DNA of 56,880 nucleotides, from NCBI GenBank assembly GCA_037478855.1, contig JBBFLY010000010.1, forward strand, positions 1-56,880, read 5' to 3'. Within the stretch, counting starts at the first letter, position 1. The number at the start of each line of letters is the position of its first letter. The notes under the pieces are model-generated. The model was not told the DNA's origin. It searched no databases and saw only the letters and a program-made list of their open reading frames with translations. Position numbers and translations under genes: made by a program. The stretch comes from Rhabdothermincola sp037478855. Its GTDB lineage: Bacteria > Actinomycetota > Acidimicrobiia > Acidimicrobiales > Acidimicrobilacustridaceae. Of the stretch, positions 8,523-16,774 are shown piece by piece.

Positions 8523-10067
8523 ATGCGCATCACCGTGACCGGTCACGCCGGCTTGCTCATCGAGACCAACCACGGCTCCGTGCTCTGCGACCCGTGGTTC
8601 GTCCCGGCTTTCCACGGCTCGTGGTTCGTCTTCCCCCGCAACGATCACCTCGACCGAGAGCGGTTCCGGCGGCCCGACTACCTGTACGTGTCGCACCTCC
8701 ACGGCGACCACTTCGACGCGCCGTTCCTCACCGAGGGAGTCGACAAGGACATACCGGTCCTCCTTCCCGAGCTGCCCACGCCGGACCTCGAGAAGGCCCT
8801 GCGCGACCTGGGGTTCACCAACGTCATCCACTGCCCGAACGGTGAGCGGCTCGACCTGGACGGACTCGAGATCGCGGTGTTCGCTGAGACCGCACCGTCA
8901 GACGGCCCGATCGGCGACTCGGCGATCGTCGTCGCGGACGAGACCGCTCGGGTGCTGAACATGAACGACTGCCGTCCGAGCGATGTCGAGGCCATCCGGG
9001 CTCTCGGGCCGATCGACGTGGTCTTTCTGCAGTTCTCCGGCGCGATGTGGTGGCCGGTGGTCTACGAGCTGCCGGCGGAGGCGAAGGCCGCAGCAGGTCG
9101 GGCCAAGCGGGAAGCGCAGCTCACCCGCGCGGTCGGCTACGCTAAGGCGGTCGGGGCCCGTCACGTGGTGCCCTCAGCCGGGCCCCCGTGCTTCCTCGAT
9201 CCCGAGCTGTGGGAGCTCAACGACTTCGACCGCGCGCCCGACAACATCTTCCCCGACGCCACGGTCTTCCTCGAGCGGCTCGAAGCCGAAGGTGTCGAAG
9301 GTGGCGTGCTCGCGATCCCCGGCACGGTCCTCGAGGTCGATCACGGGTGGGGCTCGCTCGCGGTCTCGCACCCGGTCTCCGACGACGAGCTGCGGGCGAT
9401 CTTCACCGACAAGCGCGCCTATCTCGAGCGCTACCAGGCTGACTGGCTCCCGTGGCTCGAGGCGCTCAAGCGGGGATGGCCCGAGCCGGGCCCGGATCTG
9501 GCCGGCCGTCTGGCGTCCTGGTGGGAGCCGCTGATGGAGCGGGCCCCGAAGACCTGCGCCGCCATCGGCAGGGTCCTGCTCATCCGGGCCGGTGATCAGG
9601 AGGTGCTCGTCGACTTCCCGAACGGTCGGGTCCTGCCCTTCGACGGCGTGACCGAGTACCAGTACCGCCTCGATCTCCCCGCGCCGCTGCTCGAGTGGTG
9701 CGTCCAGAACCGCGTGGTCGATCTGTCGAACAACCTCCAGCTCTCGCTGCGCTTCCGGGCCTGGCGACCGGGGGAGTACTGCGAGGAGCTGTTCTCGTTC
9801 CTCAAGGCGCTCTCACCCGAGCGGGTCGACGTGCTCGAGCGCTCGGTCGCCGCGTCGCACGGGGAGATCGACGAGATGATCCGGTTGGGTGACTGGATGG
9901 TGCAGCGCTGGTGCCCTCACCGCCAGGCCGACCTCTCGCAGTTCGGCGAGGTCGCCGATGACGGCTGCACGCTGATCTGCCACCTGCACGGCTGGACCTT
10001 CGATCTCGAGACCGGCGCCTGTCACAACGCCACGAACCGGCGGCTCGCGGCGCGCCGAGCCGACTGA
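8523..10067 (+). CDS. Metallo-beta-lactamase fold fused to a C-terminal Rieske [2Fe-2S] domain
   Basis: This is a 514-residue protein. The N-terminal half is an MBL-fold hydrolase-like domain related to the UlaG/CMAH group, with metal motif H58-L-H60-G-D62-H63 and the later NDCRP and PSAGPP segments. The C-terminal 60 residues form a Rieske domain with Cys464/His466 and Cys486/His489 as cluster ligands. CMP-N-acetylneuraminate hydroxylase has the same two modules in the opposite order (known from the family). A redox role is therefore likely, with the substrate unknown. TACCGT ends 8 bp before the ATG, suggesting a separate leaderless promoter, although the gene lies only 18 bp behind the CoxE-type gene. 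The region from about 300 to 440 between the modules is unassigned. Confidence 0.85.
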   Translation: MRITVTGHAGLLIETNHGSVLCDPWFVPAFHGSWFVFPRNDHLDRERFRRPDYLYVSHLHGDHFDAPFLTEGVDKDIPVLLPELPTPDLEKALRDLGFTNVIHCPNGERLDLDGLEIAVFAETAPSDGPIGDSAIVVADETARVLNMNDCRPSDVEAIRALGPIDVVFLQFSGAMWWPVVYELPAEAKAAAGRAKREAQLTRAVGYAKAVGARHVVPSAGPPCFLDPELWELNDFDRAPDNIFPDATVFLERLEAEGVEGGVLAIPGTVLEVDHGWGSLAVSHPVSDDELRAIFTDKRAYLERYQADWLPWLEALKRGWPEPGPDLAGRLASWWEPLMERAPKTCAAIGRVLLIRAGDQEVLVDFPNGRVLPFDGVTEYQYRLDLPAPLLEWCVQNRVVDLSNNLQLSLRFRAWRPGEYCEELFSFLKALSPERVDVLERSVAASHGEIDEMIRLGDWMVQRWCPHRQADLSQFGEVADDGCTLICHLHGWTFDLETGACHNATNRRLAARRAD

Positions 10068-10076
10068 GCGCTCGGC

Positions 10077-10634
10077 TCAGCCTGCGGGCTGCACCCTCGT
10101 GTCGGCGCGGCCCATGGGGCGGACGCCGGTGGCGCCGTTGTCCTCCCCATCGATGAGGAACTTCACCTTCTGCACGCCCTGCAGCTCGGTGAGGGTCCAC
10201 ACCACCTGCGCCACCTGCGGCTGTGTGTCGGCGGTCTCGAAGGACCGATCGAGATCGACCGTCACGGTGTCCCCGTCCAGGACCGCGGACCGCACCCGCA
10301 CCCGGGGCGAGATGCCGGTTCCGAGGCCGAAGAACCGATCGGTGTCGGTCGGTCCCGACAGGAGCTGGTCGAGGGTCGAGGCGAGCACGTCGGGACCCTG
10401 GACGAACCGGGGCTCACCCTGGACCAGGCCGGCGTCCGTCAGGAACCACGGTCGGATGGTGAACACCTCCCCGTCGGCGGCGGAGACCGGTGGGGAGATC
10501 GACGTGGACGTGGTGGCCTCTAGCGCAAGGGTGGTCGGCGCGGCGGGCGCGGCCGGGTCACCGTTGTCGCACGAGGAGGCGGCGATGCCGGCGAGGAGCG
10601 CCAGGACGACGAGGACGCGGTGACGGGTGCTCAC
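10077..10634 (-). CDS. GerMN-domain lipoprotein
   Basis: This 185-residue protein has a lipoprotein signal peptide whose lipobox is AASSC. A low-complexity Pro/Ala/Thr linker follows, and then a GerMN-type domain (from about residue 75; the segment VRVRSAVLDGDTVTVDLDRS is characteristic). In actinobacteria such lipoproteins are exposed outside the membrane and several are linked to envelope or signalling functions; no enzymatic motif is seen. GTG at 10634 overlaps the stop of the upstream PaaX-type gene as GTGA. That favours it over longer starts that would lie inside the regulator gene. The association of a GerMN lipoprotein with a PaaX-type regulator is unusual and unexplained. Confidence 0.8.
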   Translation of the reverse strand: MSTRHRVLVVLALLAGIAASSCDNGDPAAPAAPTTLALEATTSTSISPPVSAADGEVFTIRPWFLTDAGLVQGEPRFVQGPDVLASTLDQLLSGPTDTDRFFGLGTGISPRVRVRSAVLDGDTVTVDLDRSFETADTQPQVAQVVWTLTELQGVQKVKFLIDGEDNGATGVRPMGRADTRVQPAG

Positions 10635-11548
10635 GGGATGGTGTCGAGGATGTCGTCCCACGGCGCGAACAACTGGGGCTTGTTGTGCTCCTCCCGCAGC
10701 AGGATCCCGAGCCGGCGGCTTCGGGCCAGCAGGTCCCGGGCATGGCGGCCGGGCCACGGGCGCGGAAGCAGCTCGGGTGGCAGCAGCGGATCGAGGTTGA
10801 AGCACTCCTGGAACTTGATGCCGATGATCAGCGCACCAGGCAGGAACTCGGCCTCGGTGAGCCGGCGACGCTGTCTGCGCATCTTCTCCAGCTCCTCGGG
10901 GATGCCCTCGTAGATGGCGATGAACCGTTCGTAGCGCGCGGCGACCTCGTCGATCGGCCAGAGCTTGGCCGCGATGGCACGAGGGTCGCGCTCACCTCCG
11001 ATCTCCAGATCGTCGGTCGAGGCGGCGGTCACGTGCTCGGCCACCCCGAGGCGGCGGGCCTCCCGGAGGGCGTCCTCCTGCCAGCGGTGCGGCGAGACGT
11101 ACAGGCCGTTCTGGATAGCGGCCCCGCCCAGTTCGAGCAGATGGTCTCGGAAGGCGTCACGAGCGGCCCGCTTGGCTTCCGGGATGGCGAAGGCGATCAG
11201 ACGCCAGGTGCGGTCCCAGCCGCGACCGGCAGCGTCCTGGGCGTAGGCCAGTCGGGCCTTCTCGAGCGAGGCGCTGAGGGCCCGGAGGCCGGCGTCGGTG
11301 GCCTGGAACACGGCGTCGCGGCCTTCACCCGTGCGGACGAAGAGCCCCTCGGCCACCAGCCGACGCAGGCACGAGCGCACCTGATCCGCGGTCTGGCCGC
11401 AGGCCTCCGCGACCGGGTACAGCTCAGAGGCGAGGATCGTGCCGTCGTGGTGGGCCATGCCCAGCACGAGCACCCGGGTGGGGATCTCCAGGTCGTCTGG
11501 TGCCCCAGCGATCTCGTTGGTCGTTCCTGTACCGGTCGTTTCCGCCAC
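10631..11548 (-). CDS. PaaX-family transcriptional regulator
   Basis: This 305-residue protein has an N-terminal winged-helix region (about residues 25-95, with LRRLVAEGLFVRTGEGRDAV as its recognition and wing part) and a PaaX-type central and C-terminal domain (WRLIAFAIPEAKRAARDAF, then LWPIDEVAARYERFIA). The founding member, PaaX, represses phenylacetate catabolism and responds to phenylacetyl-CoA; no paa gene is in the window. GTG at 11548 is the start. A 16-bp palindrome 35 bp upstream is a plausible autoregulatory site. The gene is translationally coupled to the GerMN lipoprotein downstream. Confidence 0.85.
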   Translation of the reverse strand: MAETTGTGTTNEIAGAPDDLEIPTRVLVLGMAHHDGTILASELYPVAEACGQTADQVRSCLRRLVAEGLFVRTGEGRDAVFQATDAGLRALSASLEKARLAYAQDAAGRGWDRTWRLIAFAIPEAKRAARDAFRDHLLELGGAAIQNGLYVSPHRWQEDALREARRLGVAEHVTAASTDDLEIGGERDPRAIAAKLWPIDEVAARYERFIAIYEGIPEELEKMRRQRRRLTEAEFLPGALIIGIKFQECFNLDPLLPPELLPRPWPGRHARDLLARSRRLGILLREEHNKPQLFAPWDDILDTIP

Positions 11549-11582
11549 GACCGTATGCTGCAGGGACGGCCTCCGCCCCGCA

Positions 11583-11598
11583 AGTCATCGTGATGACT
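11583..11598. promoter_or_regulatory. 16-bp palindrome upstream of the PaaX-type gene
   Basis: AGTCATC-GT-GATGACT is a perfect inverted repeat with 7-bp arms. It lies 35 bp upstream of the regulator start codon and 60 bp past the end of cysH. Size and position suit a dimeric repressor, possibly the PaaX-type protein itself. Confidence 0.45.
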
Positions 11599-11658
11599 CG
11601 GCAAGCGCGGGTGCTCGTCGGGCGTGGGCTCCGGGTGAGGGGAGCGGCCGCGTGCTGG

Positions 11659-12336
11659 TCACAGGTGCAGCCCGCACTCCGTCTTGTCACGCCCCGGCCA
11701 GCGTCCTGACCGAGGATCGTTCGGGTCGGTGGGCAGCTGCGTGCAGGGCATGCAGCCGATCGAGGTGTAGCCCCGCTTGAGCAGCGGGTTGACGATGATG
11801 TCGTGATCCGCGATGTAGCCGGCGACGTCCTCGTCGGTCCAGGTGGCGATGGGGTTGATCTTCACCAGGCCACGCAGGTCGCGCGCCACGATCGGCGCCG
11901 TGACCCGCGAGTCGGCCTCGGCTCGCCGCAGGCCCGACATCCACGCCGCCTTCCCCGCAAGGGCCCGGTCGAGCTGCCCCACCTTCACCGCTGAGCAGCA
12001 GTTCTCCGGATCGACCTCCCACAGCGCCTGGTCGTGCTTGGGGACGGTCATGATCCGCAGGTTCAGGCCGTAGTGTCGCCGCACGGCCTCGACGGTCTCG
12101 AGGGTCTCGGGGAAGTGGTAGCCCGTGTCGATGAACACCACCTCGATGGCCGGGTCGACCTTGACAGCCAGATCGATGAGGACCGCATCGGTCATGGACG
12201 CGGTCAGCGCCAGGTGGGGTGAGAAGTTGTCGACCGCCCACTGGATGATCTTGGAGGCGGGGAGACGCTCGAACTCGGTGCTGAGCTCGGCGAGCTCCGC
12301 GTCGGTGAAGCTGGGGATGTCGGAGGGTGCTGGCAT
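11659..12336 (-). CDS. cysH: Adenylyl-sulfate (APS) reductase, [4Fe-4S] type
   Basis: This 225-residue enzyme reduces adenylyl sulfate to sulfite with thioredoxin in assimilatory sulfate reduction. The four cluster cysteines are present as Cys113-Cys114 and Cys195-x-x-Cys198, which marks the APS-using iron-sulfur type rather than the PAPS type. The catalytic Cys221 is in the C-terminal ECGLHL motif. ATG at 12336 is chosen; the frame is open to 12405 but would overlap the end of the sulfite reductase gene. It lies 56 bp downstream of that gene, an arrangement also known from the mycobacterial sirA-cysH pair. The two enzymes perform consecutive steps. Confidence 0.93.
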   Translation of the reverse strand: MPAPSDIPSFTDAELAELSTEFERLPASKIIQWAVDNFSPHLALTASMTDAVLIDLAVKVDPAIEVVFIDTGYHFPETLETVEAVRRHYGLNLRIMTVPKHDQALWEVDPENCCSAVKVGQLDRALAGKAAWMSGLRRAEADSRVTAPIVARDLRGLVKINPIATWTDEDVAGYIADHDIIVNPLLKRGYTSIGCMPCTQLPTDPNDPRSGRWPGRDKTECGLHL

Positions 12337-12392
12337 CGTCGATCGAGTCCTCGAGTCGTTCCTTCCAGGCAGGTCTACGGCCCGCTCGGGGC

Positions 12393-14162
12393 TCAGGTGG
12401 CGCACTCGGATTCGCCGACCTCGGCCACGTAGGGGCCGGTCTCGCCGTAGTCGACGTAGAAGTCAGGGTTCTCATCAGGGGTGGGGAAGTGGTCGAGCTC
12501 GGCCAGCTCGGCGGCGATGGCTCTGGCTCCCCCGACCCGGTCGAGCCACTGGCGGAACGTCTCACCCGCGTCGCGCTCGCTCGCGAACCTGCCGACGACG
12601 CGCACCGCGGCCTCGGGTGCGTTCTTCGCCGGGAGCCGAAGCGCCTTCTCGCCGAAGTGGATCCGCTCCTCGCCGACGTAGCCGCCGAGCAGCATCTGAT
12701 AGCCGGGTGCCGGCTTGCCGTGAGCCCGGCGCTCCGCTCCGGAGAAGCCGATGTCGGCGGCGTGGTGCTGTCCACACGAGTTGGTGCAGCCAGAGATGTT
12801 GATGCGCACCCCACCGACCTCGGCCAGCCCGGCCGACTCGAGCGCGGTGCCGATGGCGTCGGCCAGGCCGCGGGACTGGGTGACGGCGAGGTTGCAGGTG
12901 TCGGCGCCGGGGCAGGCCACCACGTCGCGGGCCAGCTCGGCCCCTGGCTCGGCCATGCCGATGGCCTCCAACCTGGCGAACAGCGTCGGCAGCTGCTGCT
13001 CGCTGAGCCCGCGCAGCACCAGGTTCTGCCGGTTGGTGATCCGCACCTCGACGCCGAGCTCCCGGGTGATCGAGGCCAAGGCCCGGAACTGGGCGGAGGT
13101 GACGTCGCCCAGGCGCGCGTGCGCGTACGCCGAGACCGTCCCCTTCGCCACGCCGCGCACCACGTTGGCGTCGACCCAGCGTTCGTAGGGCCGGGTGCCT
13201 CGGAGCGCGACCGGGGTGCCCTGGCCGACGGCGGTCGGGGTCACCCCGACGGCGACGCCGGCGGGCGCGTCGGAGAGCTTCTGCACCTCCTCGGGGATGC
13301 CGCCCGGCCAGCTCGAGGAGGCGAGCAGGTAGCGGCGGGTGGTGAGGATGCGCCGTCGCAGCTCCTCGAACCCGAGGGTGTCGACGAGCCATTTCATCCG
13401 GGCACGCAGCTTGTTGTCACGGTTGCCGGCCTGGTCGAAGACCCGGAGGCAGGCTTCGATCGTGGGGAGGAGGTCTTCACGGGGGGTGAACTCCTCGAGG
13501 GCCAGAGCAGGGTGGGGGTTCGCGCCGAGGCCGCCTGCGATGTAGACGCGGAACCCGGCTTCGACGCGGCCGTCGTCGTGGGTGCGGGTCGTGGCCACCA
13601 CGCCCACGTCGTTGAACATCGCCTGACCGCAGTCGGTGCTGCAGCCGGAGAAGTTGATCTTGAACTTCCGCGGCAGTCGCTGGCTCAGCGGGTTGCGGAG
13701 GAAGTGCCGGAACGTGGCCTCAGCCCACGGGCTGATGTCAAGCACCTCGTAGGGGCAGGCACCGGCGAGATGGCAGCCCTGGACGTTGCGCACCGTGTCC
13801 CCGCAGGCTTCGCGGGTGGTGAGCCCCACGATGGCGAGGTCGCGCAGCAGCGCAGGCACGCGCTCGAGCTGCACGAAGTGGAACTGGATGTTCTGCCGGG
13901 TCGTGAGGTGACCCCAGCCGCGGGAGTACTCGTCCGCGATGTGGGCGCACATCTCGAGCTGCTCGGCGGTGATGGCGCCGTAGGGGGCTTTGACCCGCAC
14001 CATCTGGTTGCGGCCGCCCTGACGCTGCCCGTAGATGCCGTTGTTCAGTCGGAACACCCGGAACACGTCCTCGGGGAGCTCGCCGCGCAGGTAGCGCTCG
14101 AGCTGCTCTTCGAACTTGGCGATGTCCGCCGCCATCCCGGCATCGATCTCGCGCTGCAACAT
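12393..14162 (-). CDS. sirA: Ferredoxin-dependent sulfite reductase (siroheme, [4Fe-4S])
   Basis: This 589-residue siroheme enzyme has the duplicated NirA/SirA architecture. The cluster/siroheme ligands are visible as Cys417 and Cys423 (CPGADTC) and Cys459 and Cys463 (CTNSC). The N-terminal half carries the ferredoxin-like repeat with GWGHLTTRQNIQ. Nitrite and sulfite reductases share this fold. The adjacent APS reductase makes sulfite the likely substrate, giving sulfide for cysteine synthesis. A promoter with TTGACC and TACGGT 17 bp apart lies 70-100 bp upstream and is flanked by GGTCAA-type boxes, so sulfur-dependent repression is plausible. The symbol follows the mycobacterial homologue, sometimes still called nirA. 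Confidence 0.92.
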   Translation of the reverse strand: MLQREIDAGMAADIAKFEEQLERYLRGELPEDVFRVFRLNNGIYGQRQGGRNQMVRVKAPYGAITAEQLEMCAHIADEYSRGWGHLTTRQNIQFHFVQLERVPALLRDLAIVGLTTREACGDTVRNVQGCHLAGACPYEVLDISPWAEATFRHFLRNPLSQRLPRKFKINFSGCSTDCGQAMFNDVGVVATTRTHDDGRVEAGFRVYIAGGLGANPHPALALEEFTPREDLLPTIEACLRVFDQAGNRDNKLRARMKWLVDTLGFEELRRRILTTRRYLLASSSWPGGIPEEVQKLSDAPAGVAVGVTPTAVGQGTPVALRGTRPYERWVDANVVRGVAKGTVSAYAHARLGDVTSAQFRALASITRELGVEVRITNRQNLVLRGLSEQQLPTLFARLEAIGMAEPGAELARDVVACPGADTCNLAVTQSRGLADAIGTALESAGLAEVGGVRINISGCTNSCGQHHAADIGFSGAERRAHGKPAPGYQMLLGGYVGEERIHFGEKALRLPAKNAPEAAVRVVGRFASERDAGETFRQWLDRVGGARAIAAELAELDHFPTPDENPDFYVDYGETGPYVAEVGESECAT

Positions 14163-14504
14163 CTGGCTCCCCTGGGCCGGAGCGTCGTCGGTCGCTCCGG
14201 CAGGTCAAAAGTCGACTATTCTGATCAGGATTTGACCGTATCAATCCCGACCCCATCGGTCAACTTTTTCGGGGCGGCCCTCTCCGGCCAGGTCGCCCCC
14301 GGATCTCCGCTCGCCGATGGGGTGGCCGGCCCATCCGGAGCGGAGTCGCACGCCCGGTGCTCCGGTCGTAGGCATCCTGGAGGGGTGAAGTCCGCTCGGT
14401 GGGGGTTCAGGCGCCGCGCCCGGTGCTCCGTCCGCCCGCGGGCTCCACGGCATCGGGATCCGCGCCCGCAGCGCTGGGGGACGCCGGGCGCGAGGGCGCG
14501 GGGC
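14163..14504. other. 342-bp intergenic region between sirA and the DAHP synthase gene
   Basis: The half nearest sirA holds the promoter and operator-like repeats described at 14203-14263. The remainder, about 14270-14504, is very GC-rich; I find no convincing gene, hairpin terminator with a T-run, or known riboswitch. Short open frames here have no family resemblance. Confidence 0.5.
14203..14263 (-). promoter_or_regulatory. sirA-cysH promoter with repeated GGTCAA boxes
   Basis: On the minus strand TTGACC (14263-14258) and TACGGT (14240-14235) are separated by exactly 17 bp, a canonical vegetative spacing. Downstream, a perfect 7-bp inverted repeat, GGTCAAA (14237-14231) and TTTGACC (14209-14203), overlaps the -10 box and the expected start point. 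A third copy of the half-site is the -35 box itself. This looks like a multi-site operator for a repressor. Confidence 0.55.
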
Positions 14505-15860
14505 TCAGCTGCGGAGCAGCTCGGCGACGCGGAACGCGAGGTCGAGCGACTGGCGGGCGTTCAACCGCGGATCGCACATGGTCTCGTAGCGGGTGTCGAG
14601 ATCGGCGTCGACGATCTCGTCAGCACCGCCCAGGCACTCGGTCACGTCCTCGCCCGTCAGCTCGATGTGCACCCCGCCGGGCCAGGTCTGGGCTGCGGCG
14701 TGCGCTCTGAAGAACCCCGCGATCTCGGCCAGCACCGCGTCGAAGTGGCGGGTCTTGCGTCCGCTCGGCGAGGTGAAGGTGTTGCCGTGCATCGGATCAC
14801 ACGCCCACACGACCGGATGACCAGCCTCCTTCACCGCCCTGAGCAGTGGTGGCAGGTTCGCCTCGATCCGGTCGGCGCCCATGCGGGTGATCAGGGTCAA
14901 CCGGCCGGGCACCCGCTGCGGGTTGAGCGCCTCGCAGAGGGCGAGCACCTCCTCGGGCGTGGCGCTGGGCCCGATCTTGCAGCCCACGGGGTTGCCGACC
15001 CCCGACAGGAAGTGCACGTGGGCGCCATCGAGCTGGCGGGTGCGCTCGCCGATCCAGAGCATGTGCGCCGAGCAGGCGTACCAGTCGCCAGTGAGCGAGT
15101 CCCTCCGGGTCAGCGCCTCCTCGTAGCCGAGGATCAGCGCTTCGTGGCTGGTGTAGAAGTCGACCGTGTGCAGCTGGGGGACCGACGCGGTGTCGATGCC
15201 GCAAGCGGCCATGAACCGCAGCGCCCGGTCGATCTCATCGGCGATCAACTCGTAGGTGCGCCCCTCGGCGCTTGACGCGACGAACTCCTGGTTCCAGGCG
15301 TGCACGCGCGCCAAGTCGGCGAAGCCGCCCTTGGTGAACGCTCGGAGGAGGTTCAAGGTGGCCGCCGACTGGTGGTACGCGGTGATCAACCGCTCCGGGT
15401 CGGCCTGTCGGGCCGCGGCGGTGAAGGCGATGTCGTTTACCATGTGGCCCCGGAACGACGGTAGCTCGACACCTCCGACGCTCTCGGTGGGCGAAGACCG
15501 GGGCTTGGCGAACTGGCCGGCGATGCGTCCCACCTTCACCACGGGGACGCCGGCTGAATACTGCAGGACGACCGCCATCTGCAGGATGACTTTGAGCTTG
15601 TCTCGGATCGCGTCAGCCGAGAAGGCGTCGAAGGACTCTGCGCAGTCTCCGGCTTGGAGGAGGAATGCCCGCCCGTCGGCCACCTGGGCGAGCGCGGCGG
15701 TGAGGCTCCGGGCCTCGCCGGCGAAGACCAGCGGTGGCAACGTTGAGATGGTCTTGACCACGTGGTCGAGCGCGCCCGGGTCAGGCCAGTCGGGCTGCTG
15801 CATGGCGGGCAGGTCCCGCCAGCTGTTCGGTGTCCAAGTCGTCGGGGTCGAGGTCGTCAC
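14505..15860 (-). CDS. aroG: 3-deoxy-7-phosphoheptulonate synthase, class II
   Basis: This 451-residue enzyme condenses phosphoenolpyruvate and erythrose 4-phosphate, the first step of the shikimate pathway. It belongs to class II (plant/mycobacterial type), shown by FLLQAGDCAESF near residue 90, VVKVGRIAGQFAKPRS, and the C-terminal part TRYETMCDPRLNARQSLDLA. GTG at 15860 has a purine-rich GGAGA 5 bp upstream. The leader contains an inverted repeat (15870-15901). The gene follows the sigma factor by 80 bp on the same strand; there is no obvious functional link. Confidence 0.93.
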   Translation of the reverse strand: MTTSTPTTWTPNSWRDLPAMQQPDWPDPGALDHVVKTISTLPPLVFAGEARSLTAALAQVADGRAFLLQAGDCAESFDAFSADAIRDKLKVILQMAVVLQYSAGVPVVKVGRIAGQFAKPRSSPTESVGGVELPSFRGHMVNDIAFTAAARQADPERLITAYHQSAATLNLLRAFTKGGFADLARVHAWNQEFVASSAEGRTYELIADEIDRALRFMAACGIDTASVPQLHTVDFYTSHEALILGYEEALTRRDSLTGDWYACSAHMLWIGERTRQLDGAHVHFLSGVGNPVGCKIGPSATPEEVLALCEALNPQRVPGRLTLITRMGADRIEANLPPLLRAVKEAGHPVVWACDPMHGNTFTSPSGRKTRHFDAVLAEIAGFFRAHAAAQTWPGGVHIELTGEDVTECLGGADEIVDADLDTRYETMCDPRLNARQSLDLAFRVAELLRS

Positions 15861-15869
15861 CAGGTCTCC

Positions 15870-15901
15870 ACGTTGCCGGACGAACCGGCCGGGCGCAACG
15901 T
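15870..15901 (-). promoter_or_regulatory. Inverted repeat in the DAHP synthase leader
   Basis: ACGTTGC (15870-15876) and GCAACGT (15895-15901) form perfect 7-bp arms around an 18-bp GC-rich centre that contains CCGG repeats able to pair internally. The hairpin would end 9 bp before the GTG and just upstream of the ribosome binding site. It could be an operator or an RNA structure affecting initiation. Confidence 0.35.
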
Positions 15902-15940
15902 CAGCAGAGCTCCCGGCCGGTTGATCGTTCGACGGGTTGG

Positions 15941-16774
15941 TCAGGCGGCGAAGAAGGCGCTCTCAGGAGCCTGGTCCCGGACGATGTTCATTGCCCGCTT
16001 GACCAGGCGGCGAGCGGCCTCGGCCGTGACGCCGAGCTCCTCGCCGACCTCGCGGTAGCTGCGCTTGCGACCGTCGGTGAGCCCGAAGCGCTGCTCGACC
16101 GCGTAGCGGGCCCGGTCGTCGAGCACGGAGAGCAGGTCGGTGACCATCTGCTCCTCGGCCCGCGTGATCACCTGGGCCTCCGGACCCGGGTTCGGATCGG
16201 GGAGGAGGTCGATGAGCTCGTTGCTGTCGTCGTCACCGATGGTGCGATCGAGCGAGGTTGGCGTCGTCAACCGGTGAAGGCGGGCGTGCTCGTCGTCGAG
16301 CTCGTCACCGTCGCCCGAGACCTGACGCAGCGCGGCTCGCAGACTCGCCGAGCGGTCACCGGGCAGGCGGACCAGGCTCGCCTTCTGGTCGAGCGCCCGA
16401 CCGATGGCCTGCCGGATCCAGAAGGTGGCGTAGGTCGAGAACTTGAAGCCCTTTCGCCAGTCGAACTTGTCGACTGCGTGCTCAAGACCCAGGTTGCCCT
16501 CCTGGATCAGGTCGAGCAGCTCCATGCCCGGCGGGAGGGGATAGCGGCGGGCGATGCTCACGACGAGCCGGAGGTTCGCCCGGATGAAGCGGTCCTTGGC
16601 GGCCGCCGCCTCGCGCACGGCGCGCTGCAGGTCACGACCCCGCTCGCCGGCATCCAGCCGGGCCTGAGCCTCACGTCCCTTCTCGATGATCTGGGACAGC
16701 TCACGCTCCTCGTCGGCGGTGAGCAGCGGCACGAGACCGATCTCGTTGAGGTACTGGCCTACCGAATCGCTCAT
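15941..16774 (-). CDS. Sigma-70 family RNA polymerase sigma factor with reduced region 3
   Basis: This 277-residue factor opens with a region 1.2-like stretch (SVGQYLNEIGLVPLLTADEE). Region 2 is complete (NLRLVVSIARRY, LLDLIQEGNLGL, KFSTYATFWIRQAI) and region 4 carries a helix-turn-helix (SYREVGEELGVTAEAARRLV). Between them only about 60 residues are found, and the usual region 3 helices are poorly recognisable. This resembles primary-like group 2 sigma factors. ATG at 16774 follows GGAG at a suitable distance; the frame is open to 16861 without similarity. The target promoters cannot be predicted from sequence. No anti-sigma gene is adjacent. Confidence 0.88.
   Translation of the reverse strand: MSDSVGQYLNEIGLVPLLTADEERELSQIIEKGREAQARLDAGERGRDLQRAVREAAAAKDRFIRANLRLVVSIARRYPLPPGMELLDLIQEGNLGLEHAVDKFDWRKGFKFSTYATFWIRQAIGRALDQKASLVRLPGDRSASLRAALRQVSGDGDELDDEHARLHRLTTPTSLDRTIGDDDSNELIDLLPDPNPGPEAQVITRAEEQMVTDLLSVLDDRARYAVEQRFGLTDGRKRSYREVGEELGVTAEAARRLVKRAMNIVRDQAPESAFFAA

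Noticed and set aside
14241..14453. 70-codon open frame on the minus strand between sirA and the DAHP synthase gene
   Set aside because: Proline/arginine-rich, overlaps the sirA promoter, and shows no domain.
12327..15275. 982-codon plus-strand open frame
   Set aside because: It runs antisense through sirA and the DAHP synthase gene, both clearly real. Long antisense frames arise from codon bias at high GC.
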